A stretch of 64,000 nucleotides of DNA, taken from the NCBI GenBank assembly GCA_014621425.1, contig JAANBB010000167.1, positions 1-64,000 of the forward strand, in the 5' to 3' direction. Origin of the DNA: Cylindrodendrum hubeiense. Taxonomy: Eukaryota; Ascomycota; Sordariomycetes; Hypocreales; Nectriaceae. A model generated the notes under the pieces. The model had not been told where the DNA came from, searched no databases, and saw only the letters and a program-made list of their open reading frames with translations. The translations under genes were made by a program, and so were the position numbers. Numbering within the stretch: the stretch's first letter is position 1; every line of letters starts with the position of its first letter. Shown piece by piece: positions 22,250 to 33,908 of the stretch.

Positions 22250-23562
22250 GGCAGTGGTGGGAGGGCGAGTACGGAAGATTTATGGGATCGGATGTCGAGG
22301 GAGGAGCGCAATCGATTATTTCATCATCAACAGTGAATTCTTGGGACAGTTGGCGGACGGACACGGACGAGATGGCACGCGAGGCTGGCTGAGCGCGAGG
22401 GTCAGCGAGCTTGCAGCCAGCTTGCAAGCAAGGCTGCGGAGGCCCGGTGTGAGCCGGTGTAGCTGGAGCTCGTGATTGGATGGTTCTTCGGTGAGCCAAG
22501 GCTTACGCATTGGCGTTTGATGCTGTGGCTTGACCATGGTGGGACTTCCCGGGAAGCGTCATGCGCCACACAACAAGGGAGGTGCACCGCCATAACTACC
22601 CCGCCGGACACACAAACCTACCTTGGCGACCTACCTGGTAGGTACCTAGATAATCAGCCGCCACCAAGCTCCCAAGTTCATCTGGTTTGTGGGCGCTGCG
22701 GATGATGCTGCAGGCCGGGTCGCGGCAGCACTGTTGTCGCGGCAATGGATGGATTTTCTCGGAACTGCAACGCGCAAGGATGCAAGCTGCAACACATGAT
22801 GCCCCGCGCAACGGGAAACAGCCATCCATCGGGCAGCGAGACAGGGAGCGGGGGCAGGCGCCCGAAACGCAGTCAGGATGGCCGCATGACCAAGTGGACT
22901 GCGATGCGATGTTGCTTGTTCGTCTGATTGAGGATTGTTTATTTGTCATGTCCCGTCCGTGTAATTTACAGCCCAACACGAAGATGGTTGTGTGGGATGG
23001 CGGAAAAAAAACCCCCATTAGAGTTGATGCCCTGCCAGGCCTCACATCAAACCAAGGATGCCCGCCTGGGAATGACCCCGCCCTCTGAGTGGCCCGCCAC
23101 CTGCTCAATTGGCCCGCCTACCCGCCCACAGCCGACCCAAGCACAACAACAAAGTGGACGCCTCTAGGCAGGTGGACGTGCTGGCGCAGCACTGGAACGC
23201 CCTGAAAGGTCCCCCTGCGAGGCCCTGTACGGATTGACCCCTCCAGTCCCCCTCCAAGGACCCCTCTAGGCCCTGGAAGCAATTGCAACGGGGCATCACA
23301 CGAGTCCGCTAAACAGCAGGTGTCCACTGAGACACCTATCGGCGCCCAATCACAGCAGCGAGAAAAAAATTCCGTCGAGGGCCTCCTCCCACCTTTCTAA
23401 ACCCCCCTCCATCCTCCTCCTCCTCCCGAGTTTGGCTCTTCCCTTTTCTTCTCCTCTCCATCCCACTCCAGCACCTCTCCAGCGTTTTTTCGGTGCATTC
23501 CAGCTCTCCATCCTCTCTCCCTCCCTTTCTTCAGGACCTCAATTTCTTGTCAATACCATCAC
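22250..23562. promoter_or_regulatory. Divergent promoter region between VPS52 and eIF5A
   Basis: This 1.3-kb region separates two divergent start codons. It contains a TACCTAGGTA-like palindrome (about 22629-22650), a CCAAT box near 23346, and a CT-rich tract from about 23385 to 23540 directly before the eIF5A start. Such pyrimidine tracts are common before the start of strongly expressed fungal genes. No convincing ORF lies here. Confidence 0.5.
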
Positions 23563-24465
23563 CATGGCGGAAGAGGTGAGTTCCCTATTTCCCCCGCGCA
23601 CGCGTGCCCTGCCCTTGCGTCCATTTTTCGACTCGAAAATTCACCCCGCAATGTGACTCGTGCCCCACGGTACAGAGCAGCCTCAATGCTGCCTCTGGGC
23701 TTCACCAGCCATCGACAAGCCATCACCAGCGGGCGCTCCTCCATCGCCACCATCTTCATCGTCCTCATGCTGAGCTCTTGCTAATTGTCTCGTTTTTTTC
23801 TTGCACAGCATGATGTCACCTTCGAGTCGGCCGATGCCGGTGCCTCGCTCACCTACCCTATGCAGTGCTCTGCTCTGCGTAAGAACGGTTTCGTCGTGAT
23901 CAAGAGCCGCCCCTGCAAGATCGTCGACATGTCTACCTCCAAGACTGGCAAGCACGGTCACGCCAAGGTCCATCTGGTCGCCATCGACATCTTCACCAAC
24001 AAGAAGTACGAGGATCTCTCTCCCTCCACCCACAACATGGACGTCCCCAACGTCACTCGTCGCGAGTTCCAGCTTGTGAGTGAACCCTTGCCCCGCTCCA
24101 CAGGGGCCAACCCGGCACTTCCCCTCCTCGCCACCGGCCCAGCAACTAACACGTGCACAGCTGGACATCTCCGACGATGGCTTCCTTTCCCTCATGAACG
24201 ATGATGGCGACACCAAGGATGACGTCCGCATGCCCGATGGTGAAATTGGTGACAAGATTACCAAGCTCTTCCGAGAGGAAGAGAAGGACACCAGTAAGTT
24301 GCCACCCCCAAAGCTCCCTTGAGCTTCGTCGATGGATGTACATCTGTTGGCGCCACTAGTCTGGCGTGGATTTGTCACTAACATGCCGTCGCAGACGTCG
24401 TCATTCTCACCTCCATGGGTGAGGAGGCCGCCGTTGAGGCCAAGGAGGCTCCCCGCCAGGGTTAA
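23563..24465 (+). CDS. Translation factor eIF5A (hypusine-containing)
   Basis: eIF5A binds the ribosome E site and relieves stalling in elongation and termination. Exons are 23563-23574, 23809-24075, 24161-24293 and 24395-24465, giving 160 residues. It starts MAEEHDVTFES. The hypusine loop is [12 protein letters not shown], with the lysine to be modified at about residue 52. The N-terminal SH3-like barrel is followed by an OB-fold domain ([12 protein letters not shown], then [14 protein letters not shown]). The first coding exon holds only four codons and the first intron is 234 nt, a layout common in highly expressed fungal genes. The third intron splits Asn as A|AC. Confidence 0.97.
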
Positions 24466-25298
24466 GTGTCTTTCCTTAGTTACACATCCGGCTCGCAGTG
24501 GCCCATGGCCTCTCGACAGTCCCTTCTAACGATGGGCTGTGTGTGAGGGATCGCTTTGTTTTGATGGATTATTGACACATCAAATATCCACGGGTCACGA
24601 GTCGGGCGTCGCGCTGAGGGATTCTATCTGGACAGGATTGTCTGCTGGTTATGACATTCGGCAATCCGAAGCGCCCGAGCTGCGGCCTCGATTTTTCCTT
24701 TGTTTTACCCACCTGCTGCAGATGCCTTCATGTCACGATATTCGTAGCGGCAAAATCATGAGAGAAAAAATGGGAGAGCTTTGGAGTTGACAGAATCTGT
24801 CCGATAGAAGGCCATTAAAACCTTTACGGAACCTGCTTCTCAGCATACAAAATCGTGACGTGCATCTTGTGATCATCCCGCGAGGCAACGACCGGTAGAT
24901 GGACTTATAGATAATTATAGTGGTGGTCCGTTCCCTCCATGTTCGGCTCATCGACCGATAAGCGAAACTATTGTTGGTTTGATGGTTCGATTGGGGAGGG
25001 GAAAGTGCAGATTAGATCTGTGACTTCGTATATTTTTAAGGCGAGAGGAAGAAATACTTTGATCTTTGGCATCGTCAATATCTAAATCCTACATGGTGCA
25101 TTGGTAGTCGCGTCCCAAAGAATTAGCCCAGCGAAGATAGAAGAGCGGTCACTGGTATTTGAAGTATCTTGCGCTGCCGTCTTTTTCCCGACAACCAAGC
25201 CACACCAAACGAATCTTGCTCGTTAAACACATATCCTCCGCACCGCCGGAAAACGATTGCGCCATTCGTACTATGCGATGTCTCACTCGTGAAAAGCA
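24466..25298. other. Intergenic region between eIF5A and RRN7
   Basis: This holds the eIF5A 3' UTR and the RRN7 promoter; both genes run rightward. The region turns AT-rich from about 24750 to 25090 and has several A/T runs. Short ORFs on either strand look random. Nothing else is recognised. Confidence 0.5.
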
Positions 25299-27171
25299 AT
25301 GGATGAGCGACGAGAGCTTCGCAAGTTCCCTCGAGGGGAGAGATGCCCGGAATGTGGCGCGAGAAAATGGTATCTGGAGAATGGCCTCCGATTCTGCTCC
25401 AGCGGCCACCAGGTCGAGGTGCGTGCAACCAGCGGCAGTGATCTGCCAGACATTGCTTAAATGAGTTGGAAATTTTCTGACGGGTAGTCAGGGCTTTATC
25501 CAATTCGATATCGGTGACGAAGAGGACGCGGGAAAACTTGGTGCTGTCGCCAAGCGGGAGAAGGAAGTCAAGGAGAGGGAGCTCCGCCATCTCACGGGCC
25601 AAGCGGGCAAGAACCTCTACCTCGAATGTCTCCAGCTAATCCTCAGAAACCAGTTGCTGTGGCTCGTCAGCTCCAAGGGTCACAGAAACGAGCTTGAGAC
25701 GGTGGTTCGCGACCTATGGGATCTTCGCACTCGCGGCCCTAACAACCTCGTCGCTGAGGATACTGTCCAAGAAGGTGCACTAGAGGTGTTCAGCTCCCAA
25801 CCAGCAACAGAAGAACTGGTCAAGGGGGTTGACAACACCAAGACAAGAGCACAAAGTTGGGATCCCGCCCGAGGACCAGACTGGCCAATGCCGAGGATGC
25901 TTGAGACTCTAGCTATATGCTACCTGGGCTGTCTCCTGCTCAGAATTCCGACTAGTGTCGGAGAGCTCTGCAATTGGGTTAACGGCGGATACATGCCTTA
26001 CAAGAGAGCAGTGAGTAGAGCGTGTTTCTATTGTCCCAAGTGCTCTGCTGACCACACCCTCAGTACTATGACTTGCCTCAAGAGATGCAGGACCGATTGC
26101 CCTCAGCGTATACAAGAGCACTGAAGCTGCCTCTACGCGCAAGTCTCCAGGGAATCGATCTACATTATACTGTTATGAATCTGGCCCTTTCATATCATCA
26201 CAACTACGGGATACTCTTCCCTGCCATCAGTGACACGCCAACTCTTATCACCTATACAAGACAAATAGCACTGCCAGGTTAGTCTCAAATTCGCATATCC
26301 ACGTCTTTACTAATTAGTCCTTTTCTAGTCGAGGCACTCATAACGGCACGAAGCATCATTTCCGTCATGAAGTTAGACTTACAACTACCCATACACAAGT
26401 CTCGACTATTCGTTATCGACTACCCCGAGATATTACTAGTTTCGGCTGCAGTAGTTGCGACAAAACTATTATTTCCCTTTGGGAATAGTTCAGCATTGCT
26501 TCGGGGCACTGGTGTTGAGGCCGGCCTCATATTTAACTGGGACAAATGGCAGGAGGCGATTGCTGAGCTTGACGATTCGTTGTCATCCCGCAGTGAGCCA
26601 AGCTTTGACAAAGTCACCGCAGATCAGGTCACTTCGATGACATCGGAGCAACTTGACAAATACTTTGCACACATTGCAAGTCTAATCGACAAGAAGAGTG
26701 AGTGATTTATAAAGACGAAGCTGGAAGTAAGCTGACGAATTACAGATGAAAACGCCATCTCGAGGTTCTTCCCCGCCGAGGACGCACCTCCTCTTGGGCC
26801 TCCACAGGATGAGAGAACAGAGAACGACGTAGATAACCGAACCAAGAGGATCTTAGGTCAAGCTATAAAAGTGCATGGGAAGGACGACTCGGGCTTAGAA
26901 GACGAGGCAGCACCTAAAACCGACTCCACGTACGATGCATTTCGTGCAGTTGAGGACCTCACGGAGACCGCACAATATTTTTACACAACAGCAGGTAAGA
27001 GTTTCCCCGCTTTCTCGCTCACGCTCTCGGTGCTCATCTTGTATCATAGGGCGCATGGCTGGCCTGTCGTTGTCGGAGATAGTTCGAGCAGTTTACATGC
27101 TGGAGCAGAGGATACTCGCCTGGCAAATTGAGAAGAAAAGGACAGAAGAGACGCAGGTTACACCCGAGTGA
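25299..27171 (+). CDS. rrn7: RRN7 / TAF1B-like RNA polymerase I core factor
   Basis: RRN7 is the TFIIB-related subunit of the Pol I core factor that starts rDNA transcription. Exons are 25299-25418, 25492-26010, 26064-26277, 26329-26697, 26746-26994 and 27050-27171, giving 530 residues. The protein opens with the RRN7 zinc ribbon: CPEC at residues 16-19, then C33 and H37 in FCSSGHQVE. A cyclin-like repeat region follows (GKNLYLECLQLILRNQLLWLV, then MPRMLETLAICYLGCLLLR). The ATG at 25299 is the first in its frame after an upstream TGA. Another ATG two codons later, at 25303, lies in a different frame that does not encode the zinc ribbon. The stop is only about 300 nt before the ubiquitin-L40 gene. 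Confidence 0.9.
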
Positions 27172-27474
27172 AAGAGAGATATTTCCCATTGTCGGCCTAC
27201 AAGTCATCAATAATTTACCACAATTCTTAGGCGTCCATCTATGATCCGGATGATTCACTCAACATGACGCCAAGACAATGTTCCGCGGCCCAATGCCGCA
27301 CAGGGTGTTTGCCGGATTGGGCACTTTCGTCGTGGGGCGTATTTTGGTGCGCCACGTGATCTGGCTCCTGACCCTAGGGTTTTCTTTCGGTTCGAACATT
27401 GCGCCCCACCAATATTGCGCGCAGAAACGGCTTCTCCAAACTTCACATCGTCAGCGTCACAAAAATCAGTCAAG
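27172..27474 (+). promoter_or_regulatory. Ubiquitin-L40 promoter with E-box, TAGGGTTT and CCAAT motifs
   Basis: In about 300 nt between the RRN7 stop and the split start codon lie a CACGTG E-box (27353-27358), CCCTAGGGTTTT (27372-27383) and a CCAAT box (27409-27413). TAGGGTTT resembles the Tbf1/telo-box motif known before ribosomal protein genes in several fungi. The motifs are seen directly; their use is inferred. Confidence 0.5.
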
Positions 27475-28145
<671 letters not shown>

Positions 28146-29079
28146 ACGATTCTCCATGGATGTGGCGTCTGGGTTTTTGGCATTCTGGGGTCGGTGGCAA
28201 GGACAGAGGAGCTTCTTTGTTCACGAGTCTGGTTGTTTTTTCAGTAGCATTTGCAGCTCGGGCAATACATTCTAAATGATGCCGATGAACACGTGCCGAC
28301 GGTCACTCAGGCTCGATCCCCTAAAAATAAATACATTCAAGCCTCCGATTTACGACTACTTTCGATTGGTTTTGTGTCGCGTGTGTCGTAGAGTACTATC
28401 AGTCTAGTTTGCAGGGCAACTGAATTGCGGTACCATGTAAGTGCACGTCGGTGCAATTATAGGGCTCCCAATGCACTGTAGGCATGAGCGATGTGAGTGT
28501 AATCACCCCATTGAATTATTGAATTATTGTTATTTGATACTGAAGATCATGCATTGACAATCCATAACAGTTCATCCATCATGCCTTCTGTTTGTTTAAT
28601 AAGTCCTCTCTCTCTCTCAGCCTAGCCGAATACATGTCAACCTGGTGTGTAGACTATAAAGTCCGAGTACCGCCGAAATGGTATGGATGTTGGACATATC
28701 AGGGAGCTATTGTCAGAATCCAAATCATGGGTTGGAGCCTTGCATCTTTTTTTGTTTTTGTTTTCTATGACATGTTTTGGCATTCAGTCGTCCTGCAATG
28801 GATAATTGGGAGATACTTTATGTGTGCGACTAGCATCATTAAGATGAGGCTCATGAGCGGGTCGCCTAGCTTGTCGGGAAAACCCCGGCCCCCATGTGAC
28901 ACTGACACGCCTGCGCGCTCCTGAATTACAACTACAGCGGCCAGACTGTCACCAAGCTGACAGCGAGACATTACGACTCCAGCCAGCAACACCATCAAAG
29001 CTCCAAACACGGCAATCCCGGCCCGGATCTACAACTGCTCTTACGATTTTCTCTACAGCAGAGAGCTTGCCGATACACA
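28146..29079. other. Intergenic region between ubiquitin-L40 and the Yip-family gene
   Basis: This holds the L40 3' UTR and the promoter of the next gene, both rightward. It contains a CT repeat (TCTCTCTCTC near 28605-28618) and T-rich patches near 28745-28760. No convincing ORF or RNA gene is seen. Confidence 0.5.
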
Positions 29080-30106
29080 ATGGCGGGATCCGGATATGAC
29101 GCCGTCGTCGACGTCGACGATGAGGTACAGCTTGCCTACCTGCCATGCCCCTCCAGCTCCGGAGCTTCAGATCAACCAGCTTGAGAAGCCCCATCACTCA
29201 CACGCGCCCACTCTCATTTCCATCGCACCCCTTGCTAATAAATACCGCTCACACAGGGCGATCTCGGTCACACGGATCTCCAGGAAGACCTCGAATTCCA
29301 CACGTCCAACTTCAACGACACGACTCCTGGCGCGCGCAAGCCCCCCTCGGGCGGCCTTCCCGCGCCAGTCACGGCATCGGGCTCCGGGTCATCGAAGCGC
29401 TTCCTATGGTCCATGTCTTTCTACTCGCAGTTCTTCGACGTCGACACCTCGGCCGTCCTGTCGCGCTGCTGGGCCGCGCTGTTCCCCCGCGCCAACTTCC
29501 TCGACGTGCTGGAGGGCAACCCCGACTTGTACGGCCCCTTTTGGATCGCCACAACGGTCATCTTGATCCTGTTCCTGGGCGGCACTATCAGTCAGTACCT
29601 GTCATCGACGGGCAAGGCGCCGTTCCTCTATGATTTCAGGCTCCTGAGCGGTATGTCTCCTCTTCTCCCCGGTGCGTGCATCTTGTATTAATCTTCATTG
29701 TCCAGGCGCCGCCGGCCTCATTTACGGCTACACCCTTTTCATCCCCATGGCCCTGTTCCTGGCCCTCCGCTACTTCGGCAGCGAGTCGGCAAACCTGCTC
29801 GAGTGCTGGGCGCTGTACGGTTACTCCAATCTCATCTGGATCCCTGTCGCCCTCATCAGCTCCTCGCCCATCTCTATCCTCAACTGGGTCTTTGTCGCCG
29901 TCGGCTTCGCCATGTCCGTTGCCTTCCTCCTGCGCAACCTGTACCCCGTGCTCAGCGCCACCGACCGCCAAGTCAGCAAGATCCTGCTCGTCGTCGTCAT
30001 CCTCCTGCACGCCGGTCTCTCGCTTGCTATCAAGATCCTCTTCTTCGCGCACGGCAGCCCCGTCGCAAGCAATCCCGACGGCGGAGATGACAAGAAGCAC
30101 GACTAG
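29080..30106 (+). CDS. Yip1-domain Golgi membrane protein (YIPF1/YIPF2-like)
   Basis: This is a 279-residue member of the Yip/YIPF family, which binds Rab GTPases in Golgi membranes. Exons are 29080-29124, 29257-29650 and 29706-30106. The cytosolic N terminus is acidic (MAGSGYDAVVDVDDEGD). The family block GPFWIATTVILILFLGG starts the first of about five membrane segments. Others are LIYGYTLFIPMALFLALRYF, LIWIPVALISSSPISI, LNWVFVAVGFAMSVAFLL and ILLVVVILLHAGLSLAIKIL. It ends in a hydrophilic DGGDDKKHD tail. The closest match I can suggest is YIPF1/2; a Yip1 or Yif1 assignment is less likely but not excluded. Confidence 0.85.
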
Positions 30107-30466
30107 TCGGCTCGTATTTCATGAGGAGGAATCAGATTGGGGAATCCGAGGGTCGAAGATTTCGGACCACAATGTACAAGAGTGTACCTATGTACTCAGC
30201 CTACGGGCACGGGTTGGGCCAGGGACGAGCCCACGGAAGAGGGAAACATGACATTTTCAGTTCTGTATTTTGTACAATAGACAAAGGTGGCGCATCCATT
30301 CATCTTTATGGGCTTGCTTTTTAGGTCCTCATTTCACTATACCTTTGCCTTTGCTGTCGCATGTCGCATGGCTTACAGCAACTCGTTATGTATACGCCCG
30401 TCCGTATATGCTCATCATCCTCACGTATCAGAATCCATCTGGGTGGTTCTCCAGGCTGCTCCTGGC
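30107..30466. other. Convergent 3' flank between the Yip gene and the thiamine/rhodanese gene
   Basis: This 360-nt region separates two convergent stop codons and would hold both 3' UTRs. I see no gene in it. Confidence 0.6.
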
Positions 30467-31755
30467 CTAGATCTTCTCAACCGGCCCCTTCTGCGCCTCC
30501 CAGTCGAGCCAGCTCCCGGGGTACTCGCCGACGTTTTTCCAGCCAGCGTTTTTGGCGAGGGCGGCGGCGGCGCGGGCGCGGACGCCGGCCTTGCAGTAGA
30601 AGAGCAGCTCGACGTCCTTTTCGGGCCGCTCGTAGCCGTAGAGCTCCTCGAAGTCGCTTTTGGAGATGTGGAAGCTCTGGACGGCGGTGGTGATAGGGAT
30701 GTTGATGGCACCGGGGATCTTGCCGGTCTCGAAGAGCTCAACGGGCTCGCGGACGTCTATTCCAGGGTGACGGATGTTAGCATCGGTTATAGGTATAAGA
30801 TATGCGGGGGACATGAGCTGGGCGGGAAGTAATGGGCAATTGGGTGGTATTCCCAATTGCAGATAACCAAGCGTTTCCAATCATGACATACCAACAATAA
30901 CAATGTTGTTTTCCTTGTTGCCCTGGTTCTCCTCCACCTGCGTTTTCAGCTCGTCAAACTTCCACAGGCGGCTACCGGGCACGAGATCGTCCTTGGAAAC
31001 AGAGTACCAGCGACGCAAGCCGGCGGCGGCGGCGATCAGGTGCGATTGCTGCTTGGCGGAGGGACGGAGGGTATGGGCTCGGGCGGCGGCGGCGAGAGCG
31101 GCGAGGATGTCGCGGACGCCGGAGGGCCCGATGATGGACTTGGTGTCTTTCTTGCTGGCGGGAGAGGATCGTGTTAGAGGGAGGAAAGCTGGAGATTGAC
31201 ACGGATTCGGGTGCTCACGTCTGAGTCGCATAGACGGTGCCCAGGCCGAGATAGTCGGCTCCGGCCTCGCAAGCACGGAGAGCCTCCTCTTTGGAGCTGG
31301 CCGTGACGCCGATGATCTTTCCGGGGCCGAGCAGGTTCCTTGCCTCAACGTAGGCTGTGGTGCGGTGCGTCAGCGATGTTTGTGAGGTCTCGTGTCGTCT
31401 CGTGTCGTCTCGTATCGACTCTCATCTCGACTCTCATCTCAACTCTCATCTCAACTCAATGAACACATACCCATGTCGTCCTGGCCAATGTGCACGCCCT
31501 CGCAGCCCACCTCGACGGCACGTCCACGCGGTCGTTGATCAGCAGCGGGACGCCGAAGCGCTGCGCGATGCCGTGCAGCCTCCGCGCCGTCTCGACGGCG
31601 ACGCTGCGCTCGCTGTGCTTGTCGCGGTACTGCACCACAGTGACGCCGCCCCGCAGCGCCGCCTCGACGACGGCGCAGATGTCGCCATCACCGAGAATCG
31701 CGGGCGTCGAGTCGGTGACGAGGTAGACGCCGTAGTTGACGGCGGGTTTGGCCAT
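30467..31755 (-). CDS. Thiamine phosphate synthase N-part fused to rhodanese, with frame break
   Basis: Minus-strand exons are 31755-31471, 31354-31219, 31154-30892 and 30756-30467. The first part matches fungal THI6 (thiamine phosphate synthase): VNYGVYLVTDSTPAILGD, GGVTVVQYRDK, LLINDRVDV, GCEGVHIGQDDM, GADYLGLGTVYATQT and KSIIGPSGVRDIL. The thiamine barrel then stops before its GGI phosphate-binding end, and the thiazole kinase half is absent. The reading frame passes directly into an Ala/Arg-rich stretch ending RRWYSV, like a mitochondrial presequence, and a single rhodanese domain: IVDVREPVELFETGKIPGA, active-site loop FYCKAGVR (Cys) and SWLDWEAQKG. One G appears missing near 31520 (GACGTG-CCGTCGAG). 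Counting it, the chimera is 324 residues. The gene may be a real fusion, a decaying THI6 beside a rhodanese, or an assembly deletion. Confidence 0.7.
31388..31460. repeat. Tandem repeats inside the thiamine/rhodanese gene's first intron
   Basis: Two arrays lie side by side in intron 31355-31470: two to three units of a 10-mer based on GTCTCGTGTC, then about three to four units of a 12-mer based on GACTCTCATCTC. Together they make most of the 116-nt intron. Confidence 0.8.
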
Positions 31756-32301
31756 GTTCGCGAGTCTGCAGTGGTTATTTTCCGACGGTTTTCTCTCCCG
31801 GTGTGCTGCGGTTGGCTCGGCGAGGTGAGCGACTTGTTCGACGGCCGGTGAGTGAATTGACTGACCATCTAAATGACGACAGAGCCTAGACCTCGCCAAT
31901 CTTGGCTCTGGCTAGCACCGCATCTCAACTTCGAGGACGTGGGCTCGCACACAAGAATATCCGATAAAAATGGTGCAACTGAAGCATGCCTGCAAGTCCT
32001 TCTATACGAGTTCTATCATCTATGTTATGTGAGGGTATCTAAAGCGACAAATATCTAGTAAAACACGGTCCCCCCATCCAGGGTGTCAATCTAATAAGTA
32101 AACCACAACACCAATACCAATACACACACTCCCGAGAACGTAAGCCCCTTTTCCTCTTTTTATTTCCTGCTCGACAATAGAAACCACCCGTTTTTGTTCC
32201 GTCCCCAGAGTAGAGATTTCCGTGTGCACTCCCCAGCCCTTTCTAAGTCGTACCCCGTGCTTTTCAAGTCCTTTCTATGCCCTCGTCCCTACAACGCCAG
32301 C
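31756..32301. promoter_or_regulatory. Region upstream of the thiamine/rhodanese gene
   Basis: About 550 nt lie between the thiamine/rhodanese start and the stop of the NADH dehydrogenase gene; both genes run leftward. I looked for a THI-type TPP riboswitch, which sits in introns of THI genes in many filamentous fungi, but could not make out its conserved CUGAGA and ACCUGA blocks in a plausible order. Confidence 0.4.
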
Positions 32302-33908
32302 TTAGAAGCGCGAAATGTCTCGTCCAAAGATCCACGTCACGAGCCAGTAAATCGGAATCATGACCTTGTTTCGGACACTCATGCTCTTGGTCAGGTACGC
32401 AGTGCGCCACAGGATCCACGCCGCCCGGCCCTTGAGCTCATCGCCTTTCGACTGATGGATCGCCCGCCACCCGCCCAGGTACGCCATCGTGCCCCAGTTG
32501 CGGAAGCTGAAGGGCGGCGTCGTCTTCGTCTCTGACTCAGTCTTTGCGTTCAGTCGCTTGCCGAGGTATACGGCCTGCTGGCTGGCCACTTGCGCCGTGG
32601 CCGGAAGCGACTGGCCCTGGACGACGGCGCAGTCTCCAATGGCGAAGACGTCTGGCAGTGTGGTCGTCGTTGTATCCGAGCCGTCGCCCGACCGGACTTG
32701 CACGCGGAGATGCGCGTCCGTCATGATGCCGCCCGACTTGGGGTCCTTGGCGATCTTGCCGACGCCCTCGATCTCCCGGTTGAGCAGCGTGCCCACCAGC
32801 GGGTTCTGCATCAACCCCGTGCTCCAGACCACGATGCCCGCTCCAACCTCCTCCGGCTCCTCCTTGATCGACATCATCAAGACCTCGCCGTCGCGCCGGA
32901 TCCGCTGCAGGTGGTGCTCCGTCTTGACTCTGATGCCGTTGCGGCGGAACATCTCGGTCGCGTAGGTGGCCAGGTTCTGGTCGAACATGGGCAGCACCTT
33001 GGGCGCAATGTCGTAGATGGTGATGGCGACGTGCTGCATCAGCTCTGGATACAGCTTCGACAGGTCCTCGTGAACCAGGTCGTGCAGCTCGGCCGCAAAC
33101 TCGATGCCCGTGGGTCCGCCACCGACGACGGCGAAGTGCAGCAGCTTCTTCCGGTCCTCGGCGCTCGCTGTTGGCAGCGCCGCCTTTTCGAATGCCTGGA
33201 GCACCTTGAGGCGCACGCTGCGCGAATCTTTGACATCTCGCAGGAAGCTGGCATGCTCCCTGACGCCCTCGACGCCAAACGTCTGGCTGTAGCACCCCAC
33301 GGCCACGACGAGCTTGTCATACGGAACCTCGAACTCCTTGTTCTCGGTCAGCACAGCACCCGGCCGCGGCGGGAGCTCGTCTCGCGTGTTCGTCTCTACG
33401 CGGATGACCTTGCGCTTGAAGTCAATGTCCGACGCCCACGCCTGGTGGAACTCGGTCAGCCCGAGACGCCGCACCGGCTCGATGGCGGCGCGGAACTCGA
33501 GCGTGCCCACGGCCGTCGACGCAAGCAGCGGCGTGAAGACGAAGTGGGAGCGAGGGGATATGAGAATCCGCGAGGCGCTGGACGGCGACAGCGTCCTCGC
33601 GAGAGCGTAGCCGGCCCATCCGGAGCCTAAAACCACGATGCGCTCCTTGGTTGAGCCTGTGAGAATGGCCAGTGTCAGCGATGTCAGATCTCAACACCAG
33701 GCTTTTCAAGCACGAAAACCACAAAGACACCCTGCCCACTGAAGACGATTGGGTATTTTCCTTCTCGTCTCGCATTTGACTTACCATCGAGTGCGGCCTT
33801 AGCAACCGTGCTGGAGAGGCGCGTCGAGCGACTTCGGAGACCGGGTGCTTGGGAGTGTCGACTCAACTGCACCAAAACGCGGGCCTCAGGCCGCGCAATC
33901 GAAGCCAT
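32302..33908 (-). CDS. Alternative (type II) NADH:ubiquinone oxidoreductase, mitochondrial
   Basis: This is a single-subunit, rotenone-insensitive NADH dehydrogenase (NDI/NDE family) that passes electrons from NADH to ubiquinone without pumping protons. Minus-strand exons are 33908-33785 and 33656-32302, giving 492 residues. The N terminus (MASIARPEARVLVQLSRHS, with further Arg and Ser and almost no acidic residues) is a typical mitochondrial presequence. The FAD Rossmann motif is VLGSGWAGYALA. The second, NADH-binding, motif is FAVVGGGPTGIEFAAEL. Also visible are SPRSHFVFTPLL, VFAIGDCAV and the C-terminal membrane-binding helix region. No EF-hand is present. I cannot tell from sequence alone whether it faces the matrix or the intermembrane space. 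Confidence 0.93.

Noticed and set aside
23575..23808. eIF5A intron 1 as a snoRNA host
   Set aside because: A CTGA is present but there is no matching RTGATGA box near the intron 5' end and no terminal stem.
27386..27400. GGTTCGAAC as a tRNA B box
   Set aside because: There is no A box at the right distance upstream and no acceptor-stem pairing; it lies in the ubiquitin-L40 promoter.
32590..33630. 346-codon ORF on the plus strand opposite the NADH dehydrogenase
   Set aside because: It is a shadow of a strongly codon-biased gene; the composition is Arg/His/Leu-rich without motifs.
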